Source: Alphaproteobacteria bacterium | Lineage (GTDB): Bacteria; Pseudomonadota; Alphaproteobacteria; Micropepsales; Micropepsaceae | Assembly: GCA_015654635.1 (NCBI GenBank) | Contig: JAATGP010000022.1 | Coordinates: forward strand, 1-64,000 | Direction of reading: 5' to 3' | DNA length: 64,000 nucleotides | Part shown: positions 35,810 to 44,388 of the stretch, in pieces | Layout: each line of letters begins with the position of its first letter | How positions within the stretch are numbered: the first letter of the stretch is position 1 | The notes under the pieces: model-generated | Told to the model about the DNA's origin: nothing | The model's database searches: none | What the model saw: only the letters and a program-made list of their open reading frames with translations | Translations under genes and position numbers: made by a program

Positions 35810-36310
35810 ATGAGCACGCTCGGCAATTTGAAAACCGCCTTTGCTGGCGAGAGCCAAGCCACTGCCAAATATCTTGCTTTTGCCGAAAAGGCCGCGCGCG
35901 ATGGTCTTCCCGTTATTGCCAAGCTGTTTCGTGCGGTGGCCGCCGCTGAAGCCATTCACGCCCGCAATCATCTGAAAGCGATGGAAGGCATCAAATCGAC
36001 GCTCGAAAACCTCACCGAGGCCCAGGGCGGCGAGGATTACGAAATCACCACCATGTATCCGCCGATGATCGCGGCCGCCGAAGCCGATGGCGATAAAAAA
36101 GCCGTCCGCTCCATGCATTTCGCCCTTGAGGTCGAAAAGGTGCATTACGAACTCTATGGCATCGCAATCGCGGCCGTGACCGGCGGCGCCGACATCAAAG
36201 ACGCTGCGATGCGCATCTGCCCCATCTGTGGCCACACCGTCATCGGCGATGCCCCCGACAGCTGCCCCGTCTGCGGCTGCACCGGCGCACGCTACACCGA
36301 GATCGAATAG
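35810..36310 (+). CDS. Rubrerythrin-family non-haem diiron protein
   Basis: This 166-aa protein has an N-terminal four-helix ferritin-like domain with diiron ligands in GESQATAKYLAFAEKA and AEAIHARNHL. A C-terminal rubredoxin-like knuckle CPICGHTVIGDAPDSCPVCG binds one iron with four cysteines. Rubrerythrins reduce hydrogen peroxide in the cytoplasm. The ATG at 35810 is preceded by GGGAGACC and gives the normal N-terminus. It stands alone with its own short leader. Confidence 0.92.
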   Translation: MSTLGNLKTAFAGESQATAKYLAFAEKAARDGLPVIAKLFRAVAAAEAIHARNHLKAMEGIKSTLENLTEAQGGEDYEITTMYPPMIAAAEADGDKKAVRSMHFALEVEKVHYELYGIAIAAVTGGADIKDAAMRICPICGHTVIGDAPDSCPVCGCTGARYTEIE

Positions 36311-36383
36311 CACTCCAAAACGTGTATTGGCCTTGGGCAGGGTGGCAGCGCAGGATCGGGGCCGCTGACACAAAGTGCTCTCC

Positions 36384-37199
36384 ATGAAACTTCGCTTAGC
36401 CCTGGCCGCCTTGATGCTGGCCGCGCCCGCCGCCGCCGATGCGCCCGCCCCGGCGAAAGTGGATTCGCGCTTCGTCCAGCCGCTGCCGCTCGATTTCAAC
36501 GATCATGCCGGTTTCGTCTCAATCTTCGACGGCACGCTCGATGGCTGGGAGGGTGACCGCCGCTTCTGGCGTGCCGAAAATGGCGTCATCATTGGCGAGA
36601 ACAGCGCCGGGCATCCCAGCGGTAATTCCTATCTCACCTGCAAAAAGCTGTCGGCGCATGATTTCGATCTGCGCCTCGAGATCAAGGTCGAGAACGGCGG
36701 CGGCAGCGGTGTGCAATATCGAAGCCGTCTTGGGGTGCCCTGGCGTTCCAAGACCCCGCCGGACGTGCTGGCCGCTGTCGGGCCCTACAATGGCGCCACC
36801 ATGCTGACGGGGCCGCAGGCCGATTTCTGGTATCCGGTGAACCCCAAAACCTTTGCCTATAACGGCCAGGCCTTTGCCGAGAATTCACCGCTCGGGATCG
36901 AGGCATGGCTTGGCCAAGTGGTGCGCCAGTTCGGCGGCGACCAATCCCAGAAGAAGCTCGTCGCCATGATCGCGCCGCCCGAGCAGCTTACCGGCCATGT
37001 CAAAATCAACGATTGGAACCAATACGAAATCATTGCCCGCGGCGGCGTCTTTATCCATATCATCAACGGCCAACTGATGGCCGTGCTGATCGACGACGAC
37101 CCCGCCTCCACCAACCAGCTCCCGGGCCTCTTCGGCCTGGAAATCGAAAACATCACCAAGGTGTCGGCGCGGAACATCTATGTGCGGAAATGGAACTAG
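36384..37199 (+). CDS. Secreted DUF1080 (3-keto-disaccharide hydrolase-like) protein
   Basis: This 271-aa exported protein has a signal peptide ([21 protein letters not shown]) and one DUF1080 concanavalin-like domain: [31 protein letters not shown], then [13 protein letters not shown] and the C-terminal [29 protein letters not shown]. Members cleave 3-keto-glycosides or bind carbohydrate. No 3-dehydrogenase partner is seen beside it. The start at 36384 was chosen over the GTG at 36375 because it opens the signal peptide. Confidence 0.85.
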   Translation: MKLRLALAALMLAAPAAADAPAPAKVDSRFVQPLPLDFNDHAGFVSIFDGTLDGWEGDRRFWRAENGVIIGENSAGHPSGNSYLTCKKLSAHDFDLRLEIKVENGGGSGVQYRSRLGVPWRSKTPPDVLAAVGPYNGATMLTGPQADFWYPVNPKTFAYNGQAFAENSPLGIEAWLGQVVRQFGGDQSQKKLVAMIAPPEQLTGHVKINDWNQYEIIARGGVFIHIINGQLMAVLIDDDPASTNQLPGLFGLEIENITKVSARNIYVRKWN

Positions 37200-37252
37200 C
37201 AGTTTGTCCGCGGTGCCCGCCCCACCTTGTCATCCCCGGCCATCCAGACTTT

Positions 37253-37300
37253 TTCACGCTGAGGCGTGGAGAAAATTACTACTCCACACCTCAGCGTGAA
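37253..37300. terminator. Long 19-bp stem-loop between DUF1080 and LysR genes
   Basis: The arm at 37253-37271 (TTCACGCTGAGGCGTGGAG) pairs with the arm at 37282-37300 with a single mismatch and a 10-base loop. It lies between convergent genes, so a bidirectional terminator is the simple reading. The stem is unusually long and carries only a loose T-rich tail. Confidence 0.55.
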
Positions 37301-37364
37301 TTCACTTTTGCTGGAGTTTTTGCAGCGGGTGGGCAGCGCGAGGAAAAACCGCGTCGGAGCTGAT

Positions 37365-38270
37365 CTATCCTTTCTTCTTCCCAAACATCTTCGCCAGAAA
37401 ATCGCCCATCGCGATAACCCGTTGCGGCTTGGGGCCGCCGGGCGGGGTCAGCCAATAGACGGCGCCTTCTTGCAGCGACCATTCCGGCAGCAGGATTTCC
37501 ACCTGCTTTTTCGCAATCGCGTCCTTGGCGATGAAATCCGGCAGAATGCCAATGCCGATGCCGCCGAGGATGCTGGGCAGCATGGCTTCACCGTTGTTGA
37601 CCCGCAGCGGCCCGTTCGGGCGCACGGTGGCGACTTCGCCGTCCTTTTTGCGGAACGACCAAGCGCCTTGGCGCAGCTGATAGGAATAGGTCAGCCCCAA
37701 ATGCTCGCTCAAATGTAAGGGATGTTTGGGGCGCCCATGCGCCTTGATGTAGGCGGCCGACGCCAGCAGATAGAGCTTCATCCCGCACAGCCGTCGCGCC
37801 AGCAGCGAGGAATCGGGTAGCGCCGCCACACGAATGGCGCCATCATAGCCTTCGCCCACGATGTCCACGAGTTCGTCGCTCAAATGCAGATCGACCGACA
37901 CTTCCGGATACGCGCGGAAAAACAGCGGCAGCAGCGGTGCGATATGCATCACCCCAAAGCTCATCGGCGCTGCGATCCGCAAAAGCCCGCGCGGCGATTG
38001 TGATTGACACAGCGCCTCGCTCTCGGCCGCTTCGCCTTCGGCCAGCATGGCGCCCGCCCGCGCCAGCAGCCTTTGGCCGGCTTCCGTCAGCGCCAGTTTG
38101 CGCGAGGTGCGATTGAACAGCGTCGCCCCCAGCCGCTGCTCCAGCCGCGTCACCGCCTTTGAGATGGTGGGTTTGGACAGTTTCAGCTCGCTGGCGGCGC
38201 GCGCAAAGCTTTGAAATTCCGCCACTTTTGCGAAAATGGCCAAGGCCTCGAAGTCGGGCAGGGCGGACAT
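37365..38270 (-). CDS. LysR-family transcriptional regulator
   Basis: This 301-aa LTTR has an N-terminal winged HTH (ALAIFAKVAEFQSFARAASELKLSKPTISKAVTRLEQRLGATLFNRTSRKLALTEAG, residues 8-66) and a periplasmic-binding-like effector domain beginning near residue 90 (GLLRIAAPMSFGVMHIAPLLPLFFRAYP). It is divergent from the pirin-wrbA pair, with an inverted repeat between them. The arrangement resembles E. coli YhaJ-YhaK, where a LysR protein controls a pirin and responds to aromatic or quinone-like compounds. The inducer here is inferred. Confidence 0.92.
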   Translation of the reverse strand: MSALPDFEALAIFAKVAEFQSFARAASELKLSKPTISKAVTRLEQRLGATLFNRTSRKLALTEAGQRLLARAGAMLAEGEAAESEALCQSQSPRGLLRIAAPMSFGVMHIAPLLPLFFRAYPEVSVDLHLSDELVDIVGEGYDGAIRVAALPDSSLLARRLCGMKLYLLASAAYIKAHGRPKHPLHLSEHLGLTYSYQLRQGAWSFRKKDGEVATVRPNGPLRVNNGEAMLPSILGGIGIGILPDFIAKDAIAKKQVEILLPEWSLQEGAVYWLTPPGGPKPQRVIAMGDFLAKMFGKKKG

Positions 38271-38295
38271 GGCAAGACCCCATTATACAAATGTG

Positions 38296-38319
38296 GAAAC
38301 GATAAGTTTCAATCGTTTC
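38296..38319. promoter_or_regulatory. LysR-type operator between the LysR and pirin genes
   Basis: GAAACGAT and ATCGTTTC are separated by 8 bp, and a third GTTTC half-site lies inside the spacer. Its position, 26 bp from the regulator start and 86 bp from the pirin start, suits a shared site for autoregulation and activation. Confidence 0.55.
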
Positions 38320-38404
38320 TATTTCTGTTCGAGCTTACAAGCAATATCTCTGGTCGGCAGAAAAGGGCGGTCCAAAAAGACGATGGCACCGCCAGGAGAC
38401 CACA

Positions 38405-39103
38405 ATGATCGAACTGAGACCCTTCAACTCCCTTGGTGGCGCCAACCACGGTTGGCTGAACGCTAAGCACCATTTCTCCTTCGCCGATTACTATGATGCG
38501 AAGCGCGAGCAATGGGGCGCCTTGCGCGTTTGGAACGATGATGAGATCGCCGCCAATTCGGGCTTTCCCCCACATCCCCATGCCAATATGGAAATCATCA
38601 CCTATGTTCGCGAAGGCGCCATCACGCATCAGGATTCGCTGGGCAACAAAGGCCGCACGGCGGCTGGTGATGTGCAGGTAATGAGCGCGGGCACCGGCGT
38701 GCGCCATTCCGAATACAATCTTGAGACCGAACTGACGCGCATTTTCCAAATCTGGATTTTGCCGCGTGAGCGGGGCGGTGCTCCGGCCTGGGGCGCCAAG
38801 CCGTTCCCCAAAACGGATCGGTCTGGCCGCTTTGTCACGCTCGCCTCGGGTTTTGCCGATGACACAGACGCGCTTCCCATCCGCGCCGATGCCCGCGTCT
38901 TAGGCGCCACGCTGAAAGCCGGTGAAACGGCGGAATACAAACTCGGCAAGGCGCGCCACGGTTACCTCGTGCCTGCCAAAGGCGCCGTGGACATCGGGGG
39001 CGTCCGCGTCAATGCCCGCGATGGTGTGGCCATCTCCGACCTCGACGTGATTACCGTCACCGCGCTGGAAGAATCCGAAATCGTGCTTGTCGATAGCCTT
39101 TAA
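38405..39103 (+). CDS. Pirin-family cupin (YhaK/quercetinase-like)
   Basis: This 232-aa bicupin has the pirin metal site: [28 protein letters not shown] in the first cupin and GVRHSEYN, with the His and Glu that complete the iron site. Bacterial pirins act as quercetin 2,3-dioxygenases or as redox-sensing proteins. The second cupin (residues about 150-225) is degenerate, as usual. The wrbA gene follows after 22 bp, and a LysR gene is divergent, which points to a quinone or flavonoid stress response. Confidence 0.9.
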   Translation: MIELRPFNSLGGANHGWLNAKHHFSFADYYDAKREQWGALRVWNDDEIAANSGFPPHPHANMEIITYVREGAITHQDSLGNKGRTAAGDVQVMSAGTGVRHSEYNLETELTRIFQIWILPRERGGAPAWGAKPFPKTDRSGRFVTLASGFADDTDALPIRADARVLGATLKAGETAEYKLGKARHGYLVPAKGAVDIGGVRVNARDGVAISDLDVITVTALEESEIVLVDSL

Positions 39104-39125
39104 TCATCAACCCAAGGAGCAACCC

Positions 39126-39725
39126 ATGCCCAAAGTCCTGGTCCTTTATTATTCGTCCTATGGCCATATCGAGACGATGGCGAACGCCGTTGCCGAAGGC
39201 GCGCGTGAAACCGGTGCCACGGTCGATATCAAGCGCGTGCCGGAGACGGTGCCGCTCGACATCGCCACCAAAAGCCATTTCAAGCTCGATCAGGCAGCCC
39301 CCGTCGCGACGGTGGCTGATTTGGAGAATTACGACGCCATCATCGTCGGCACCGGCACCCGCTTCGGCCGCATCTCATCGCAGATGGCGAGCTTCCTGGA
39401 CCAGGCTGGCGGGCTATGGGCCAAGGGGGCGCTCCACGGCAAAGTCGGTGGCGCCTTCACCTCGACGGCTAGCCAGCATGGCGGCCAGGAGACCACTCTC
39501 TTTACTATCATCACCAACCTCTTGCATTTCGGCATGGTGATCGTGGGTCTGGATTACGGCCATGCCGGCCAGATGACCTTGGATGAAGTGACCGGTGGCT
39601 CGCCTTATGGCGCAACAACTATTACGGGTGGTGATGGTTCGCGCCAGCCTTCGGCAAACGAACTGACCGGCGCCCGCTATCAGGGCCGCAAGATCGCCGA
39701 AACCGCTGCCAAGCTGCATGGCTAA
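39126..39725 (+). CDS. wrbA: NAD(P)H:quinone oxidoreductase, WrbA type
   Basis: This 199-aa flavodoxin-like enzyme reduces quinones by two electrons, avoiding semiquinone radicals. Features are the FMN phosphate loop [19 protein letters not shown] (residues 8-26), [51 protein letters not shown] (about 77-128) and [24 protein letters not shown], all classical WrbA motifs. An AAGGAGCAACCC RBS precedes the ATG. It is co-transcribed with the pirin gene. Confidence 0.94.
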   Translation: MPKVLVLYYSSYGHIETMANAVAEGARETGATVDIKRVPETVPLDIATKSHFKLDQAAPVATVADLENYDAIIVGTGTRFGRISSQMASFLDQAGGLWAKGALHGKVGGAFTSTASQHGGQETTLFTIITNLLHFGMVIVGLDYGHAGQMTLDEVTGGSPYGATTITGGDGSRQPSANELTGARYQGRKIAETAAKLHG

Positions 39726-39748
39726 GCAACTGCCGTGACGAAAATAAA

Positions 39749-39780
39749 AGGGCGCTCCGAAGGGATGCGCCCTCTCTTTT
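39749..39780 (+). terminator. Rho-independent terminator after wrbA
   Basis: AGGGCGC (from 39749) pairs with GCGCCCT (ending 39773), with TCTCTTTT behind. The preceding A-rich stretch would also let it work on the other strand. Confidence 0.75.
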
Positions 39781-40176
39781 GCGTGGCGAGGACAGCTGCG
39801 CACTATTTCTAGACAGAGATGCAGGGGGGCCACACCGCGAATTACGGGTGTTCGCACGCGTCGCCTGTCCGCTTTTGCGCCTGATGGCAGTATGCGGCTG
39901 GCAGATTCCGCAGCCTCCGTCTTTGTACCAAACCGGTTGCAAAACAACGCTCTAACGGGCACAAGCGGGGTTAAACTCTGTTTTCTAGACCGCTTTTATA
40001 GACATTTATGTTGCTGTTAGATATCGAAGATCTTCAGCACACTGCAATGCACTAGATGTCGAATTGCTAAGAAATTGCAAACGCGCAAGTGAGCATAGCA
40101 CGCCCCAGCGCCTGCCTTGGCATCATCCCCTCAAGTCCCAACCTGCGCAGTTTTGCGGCATGACTATTCCGCGAGC

Positions 40177-40187
40177 GGGGGGGGGGG
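40177..40187 (+). repeat. Homopolymeric G11 tract upstream of TonB receptor 4
   Basis: Eleven consecutive G residues lie 9 bp before the in-frame ATG at 40197 and 36 bp before the GTG at 40224. Runs of this length slip during replication and are a classic cause of phase variation in outer-membrane protein genes, here by changing promoter or leader spacing. Confidence 0.7.
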
Positions 40188-40223
40188 CACTTTGAGATGG
40201 TTTTCGATGACAAGGGGGTTCAA

Positions 40224-43067
40224 GTGCTAAAATCCAACCGTGGCCTGCATGCGGCGCTGTTCTTAGGAGCGGCGACCTTGCCGGTATTAAGTATTTCCAC
40301 TGCCGCACGTGCTGCAGATCAGTCGGTTGAGACGGTCGTAGTGACGGGTAGTATGTTGAAGCAGACCGATCTGAATACCTCTTCCCCACTGACGGTCCTT
40401 TCGCGCGATAGTATTGATTCAAAAGGTTTGACCTCGACGGCCGACATCATCCGGTCGCTGACGAGTGACAGTAGCGGCACTATTCCGACGGCTTTCGGTG
40501 CCGGTTTTGCCGCCGGTTCTTCGGGCGTCGCGCTGCGCGGTCTGTCGGTCAACTCCACTCTAGTGCTGATCAACGGTCGTCGCACCGCAAACTATCCGCT
40601 GGCAGACGATGGCGAACGCGGCTTCGTCGATCTGAACACTATTCCGATGGATGTGATTGACCAGGTTCAGGTTCTCAAGGATGGTGCGTCGTCAAGTTAT
40701 GGCGCGGATGCCATCGGCGGCGTTATCAACATCATCCTGAAGAACGAGTTCCAGGGTGCTGAAGGAACGGTTGAAGCGGGCACTTCGCAGCATGGTGGTG
40801 GGCTCACGAAGCGCATAACCGGCACGGTTGGCTGGGGCACTTTGGCTACCGACCATTATAACGTTTATTTCAATGCCGAATATGAAGACGACCAGCACAT
40901 CAAAGTCGGCGATCGCAGTTTTCCATACAACACCGTAGATCTGAGCTCAATCGGCGGCACCAACGGTCAGGGCAGCACCTCAATCTATGGCAAAGCGACA
41001 CCTTCCTATATGGGCAATGAAGCCGACCCGACATCGGGCGGCTCGGCCCTCGGAAATTCGGTTGTGCTTGCAACAGCTGGCTGCGGACCACTCGGTGTAC
41101 TGCACAACACGAGCAGCGGCGCCTATTGCTCGCAGAACGCGGCGCTTTATGGCGACGATCAACCAAAAGAAACCCGCTATGGCTTCTATGGCCACGGTGT
41201 TTTCCAGATAAACGCGCACACCCAGGCCTACATCGACGCCAGCTTTTTTGGCAATGACGTGACCGTCGATGGTGCTCCACCGGCGGCACGGACGACCACG
41301 CCGCACAACACGACGGCGATTGCGCTGCCAGCCTATCTACTCAATGGCACGTTAAACCCCAATGATCCGTTCGCGGTCGCAGGGTGCCACGGCGCCAACA
41401 ATCCGACCGGCACTGGTCCGCAATGCGTTGACGCCAGTATCTTCTATCGCTTTGGCGATATCCCTCACTGGTCGACCTATAGCAACCGCGTCATCCGCGC
41501 CACAGCTGGAGTGAAAGGCGATTTGTGGGGATGGGACTACGACTTCGGCGTCGTCGCGGCCCATTCCGAACTGACCTCTAGCCTGTATGGCTATTTGAGT
41601 TATACCGATTTGCTCGCCGCCATCGAGAACGGCACCTACAACTTCCGCGATCCGAGCCAGAACAGCGCGGCCATCCGTGCTCAGATCGCTCCACCGAATA
41701 TCAAAAAATCAACGACCGATCTCGATTCAATCGATTTGCACGTCAACCGCGATGTGTTCGACCTACCCGCCGGTGCAGTGCAAATCGGCTTGGGTGTCGA
41801 AGCACGTCACGAGGGAACCTTCGACCCCGACCTCAATCCGCTCGGTAACACCCAAGGCCTTGGTAAAGCGCACACGATTGGTTCGCGCTCGGTCTATTCG
41901 GCTTTTGGTGAAGCCAACATCCCGCTGTTCAAGGATACGATTGCCGGTACGGGGAGCGTCGACGTGTCCGGCCGCTATGACCATTATTCCGACTTCGGCG
42001 ATTCTTGGGTGCCGAAGGTCGCCGCTAAGTGGCAGGTCCTGCCGCAAATCATGTTCCGTGGCACGTGGTCCCGCGGCTTCCGTGCGCCGAGCTTCTCGGA
42101 AAACGGATCTGCGGCAGCAACGGGTTTCGTGACTCTCGATCCGAGTTCTTACAGCACTACCTTTGCAACGGCTCACGGCAACAGTGACTACTCGCTGCCA
42201 TATGCATTCGCCGAAAACACGACATCGAATCCGGCGATCAAACCGGAGACCTCGCGTAACTACAACGTGGGCACCGTTATTACGCCCCTCTCCGACCAGA
42301 TTCTCACGATCACCGTAGACTATTACAACATCAAGAAGAAAAACGTCATTCAGGCGGCCGATCCCAGTGACGCCATCCTGGCGGCTTTCGCTGGGACACC
42401 GATTCCAACCGGTTTCGCCATCTCGTATGACAACCCCGACCCGCTGCACCCCAGCGCGCCGTTGCGCCCCGTGTCGGTGTCGGCGCCTTACATTAACGCC
42501 AACAGCATCACAACAGACGGTATAGATGTCGCCATCCTTGCCGGCTTCGGCATCACCGATGAACTGAACTATTCAACCGACCTCGAAGTGACTCAGATCT
42601 TGAGTTACAAGGCGGATACCGGCTCGGGCGTCGACGAATATGTGGGTCTGCAATCGTCCTATAACATGTCGTCTGGTGCTGGCACACCGCGTTGGCGCGG
42701 GTCGTGGTCACATACCTTCACGTATGACGTGACGTCGCTGACCGCCACGATCAATATGGTGAGTGGTGAAAAGGAGTATGGTCTCGATGCCGGTTCGGCA
42801 CGAGATCCGGTCACGGGTGTCTATTCGGGCTGCCTCGACTCCTCCGGCATCCACAATTGCAGCTATGGTGACTTCTGGACACTCGATCTGACGGCCAACC
42901 ATAAGTTGACCGATAATATAAAGGTGTTCGCTGGCATCAAGAACCTGTTGGACGCGAAAGCGCCCTTGGATCCGGCCAACTATGCTGGCACCAACTACAA
43001 CCCGACCTATGCTCAGTCTGGTATCGTCGGGCGCTTCTTCACCTTCGGTGTCACACTGAAGGATTAG
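40224..43067 (+). CDS. TonB-dependent receptor 4
   Basis: This outer-membrane receptor of about 947 aa has a signal peptide (HAALFLGAATLPVLSISTAARA), a TonB-box-like QSVETVVVTGS, a plug (SGVALRGLSVNSTLVLINGRRTANYPLA, LKDGASSSYGADAIGGVINIIL) and a long barrel. The GTG at 40224 has AAGGGGG five bases upstream; the ATG at 40197 would add nine residues and is a real alternative. It has no STN domain and no sigma/FecR partner. The C-terminus reads FFTFGVTLKD, without the terminal aromatic residue of the other three receptors. Substrate unknown. A G11 tract lies in its leader. Confidence 0.92.
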   Translation: MLKSNRGLHAALFLGAATLPVLSISTAARAADQSVETVVVTGSMLKQTDLNTSSPLTVLSRDSIDSKGLTSTADIIRSLTSDSSGTIPTAFGAGFAAGSSGVALRGLSVNSTLVLINGRRTANYPLADDGERGFVDLNTIPMDVIDQVQVLKDGASSSYGADAIGGVINIILKNEFQGAEGTVEAGTSQHGGGLTKRITGTVGWGTLATDHYNVYFNAEYEDDQHIKVGDRSFPYNTVDLSSIGGTNGQGSTSIYGKATPSYMGNEADPTSGGSALGNSVVLATAGCGPLGVLHNTSSGAYCSQNAALYGDDQPKETRYGFYGHGVFQINAHTQAYIDASFFGNDVTVDGAPPAARTTTPHNTTAIALPAYLLNGTLNPNDPFAVAGCHGANNPTGTGPQCVDASIFYRFGDIPHWSTYSNRVIRATAGVKGDLWGWDYDFGVVAAHSELTSSLYGYLSYTDLLAAIENGTYNFRDPSQNSAAIRAQIAPPNIKKSTTDLDSIDLHVNRDVFDLPAGAVQIGLGVEARHEGTFDPDLNPLGNTQGLGKAHTIGSRSVYSAFGEANIPLFKDTIAGTGSVDVSGRYDHYSDFGDSWVPKVAAKWQVLPQIMFRGTWSRGFRAPSFSENGSAAATGFVTLDPSSYSTTFATAHGNSDYSLPYAFAENTTSNPAIKPETSRNYNVGTVITPLSDQILTITVDYYNIKKKNVIQAADPSDAILAAFAGTPIPTGFAISYDNPDPLHPSAPLRPVSVSAPYINANSITTDGIDVAILAGFGITDELNYSTDLEVTQILSYKADTGSGVDEYVGLQSSYNMSSGAGTPRWRGSWSHTFTYDVTSLTATINMVSGEKEYGLDAGSARDPVTGVYSGCLDSSGIHNCSYGDFWTLDLTANHKLTDNIKVFAGIKNLLDAKAPLDPANYAGTNYNPTYAQSGIVGRFFTFGVTLKD

Positions 43068-43095
43068 TCGCTCTATTCCAGAGCGAAAAAATCTC

Positions 43096-43126
43096 GGCGG
43101 CGGGCTTCACGGTCCGCCGCCTTTTT
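43096..43126 (+). terminator. Rho-independent terminator after TonB receptor 4
   Basis: GGCGGCGG at 43096-43103 pairs perfectly with CCGCCGCC at 43114-43121, followed by TTTTT. Confidence 0.85.
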
Positions 43127-43299
43127 GTTTGCTGTCTGAATACTGGCCCTGCCAGTTCACATGTCGGCAAGAGCCGTTGGCGTTTACCTGGAGTCATGCG
43201 TTCTGGTTGGGACAGAGACTTTTCGTTCCTCCAATCGCAGCACAGGACCGTGAGCAGCAACCCGTTAGGATAGCAGCGGAGGAAGGACGAAACACGATC

Positions 43300-43659
43300 T
43301 CAACGGAACTTCTGTTGCCCTATTGGGGCGAGGATGTCCTTGAGTTCTCGCAGCAAGGCCATACCCTCATCGCTAAGGTAGACCAGCCGTCGGCGTCTGT
43401 CGCTGTCATGGCGCCCGAGCGCCAGTAACATACCGCCGTCCGGTCGACACAAACTGTCGACCGCCCGTGAGACCATGGAATCGCTCAGGCCGCAGATATA
43501 GACGAGGTCCTTAACGCCGATGCCTTCATTCATACAAACCGCCAGGAAGATGATCAAGGTCTCCAGCCGAAGGTTTGGCGTGCGCTTCAAAATTGTCCCA
43601 AGAACTTGGAGCAACGTACCAGCAGCCATGACTTGGCACTGCTCAGGCTCTTCGCTCAC
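43300..43659 (-). CDS. MarR-like winged-helix regulator
   Basis: This 119-aa protein has a MarR-type winged helix: LETLIIFLAVCMNEGIGVKDLVYICGLSDSMVSRAVDSLC (about residues 32-71), then a wing with GRHDSDRRRRLVYLSDEGMALLREL. It is slightly shorter than typical MarR proteins (about 140 aa), with a short dimerisation helix at each end. Its start overlaps the stop of a small upstream gene by 4 bp, so the two are made as a pair. Targets unknown. Confidence 0.8.
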   Translation of the reverse strand: MSEEPEQCQVMAAGTLLQVLGTILKRTPNLRLETLIIFLAVCMNEGIGVKDLVYICGLSDSMVSRAVDSLCRPDGGMLLALGRHDSDRRRRLVYLSDEGMALLRELKDILAPIGQQKFR

Positions 43660-43886
43660 TCGATCTTGGCTTGCCGGGCGCCGATAGCTGGCCGTTTAAG
43701 CACCGGCGCGTTCGGCAGGCCGCTGGGGTCAGGTTTGCGATCTCGCCGTTCCCGGATAACAAGCTGAACCTCGGGATAGTGATTCTTCAACTCTTGGACG
43801 AAGCCTGTTAAGCGGCTTTGATGATCCGCTGCCTGGACAAAATCACTGGCAGAAATGTCCACGATAATTTGCGCCCGTAATTGCAT
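43656..43886 (-). CDS. Small protein of unknown function, coupled to the MarR-like gene
   Basis: The 76-aa product has an N-terminal alpha/beta stretch (QLRAQIIVDISASDFVQAADHQSRLTGFVQELKNHYPEVQLVIRERRDR) and a Pro-rich basic tail. The ATG at 43886 has GGGGGGTAGC before it; another ATG four codons upstream has none. Translational overlap with the MarR-like gene suggests joint function, for example as a partner or toxin/antitoxin-like companion, but no motif supports a specific role. Confidence 0.6.
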   Translation of the reverse strand: MQLRAQIIVDISASDFVQAADHQSRLTGFVQELKNHYPEVQLVIRERRDRKPDPSGLPNAPVLKRPAIGARQAKIE

Positions 43887-44388
43887 GCTACCCCCCATAA
43901 CTCGCAGCTAAAACGAGAACATATGTAGTGTAACAACCATAACGAGTTAATTGACGAGCGGAAGCATTTGTATTGTGGAAATGCAATTAGCTGACTTCTG
44001 TACTGCTACCAAAGCCCCCACAAACGATATTTTATAACAAACACAGTACTCTGACCCAACTCACCCGAAATATCGTAACCTCACCAAAATATTATTGCGT
44101 AACGCCGATCAAATCAATACTAAACCAGTATGCATTATATGGTTACTACGAGATCTGCTTTTATGTCGCAATGGTGGCACACGCTGATCGAATAGCGCCA
44201 ATTGCGGGGGTGGAATGGCGAGAGCGGCCTTGTTGTCGCAACCGGCGCAGCCAAGACCGGTGAATTTCGCCAGCCCCGCGCCCCCGCTTGTCCAAAAGTC
44301 ACTTTGCGTCTATTCCTCCTGTGCCTTTCCGCTCCTGTGGGATCCGATTTCCGGGCCGACGCGCGATCAACAAAAGACGCATAACGCC
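43887..44388. other. 502-bp gap with AT-rich segment upstream of secF
   Basis: About 43900-44180 is markedly richer in A and T than the surroundings and contains no open frame with protein character. The last 200 bp return to high GC. The stretch must contain the promoters of the MarR-like pair and possibly of secF. Its composition suggests a junction of foreign or deleted DNA. Confidence 0.5.

Larger units (their letters stand above)
39726..40223. other. Intergenic region with terminator and poly-G tract
   Basis: This gap holds the wrbA terminator, a stretch of about 300 bp with no recognisable gene, an AT-rich part near 39960-40080, and the 11-G tract at 40177-40187 directly before the fourth receptor gene. 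Confidence 0.6.
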
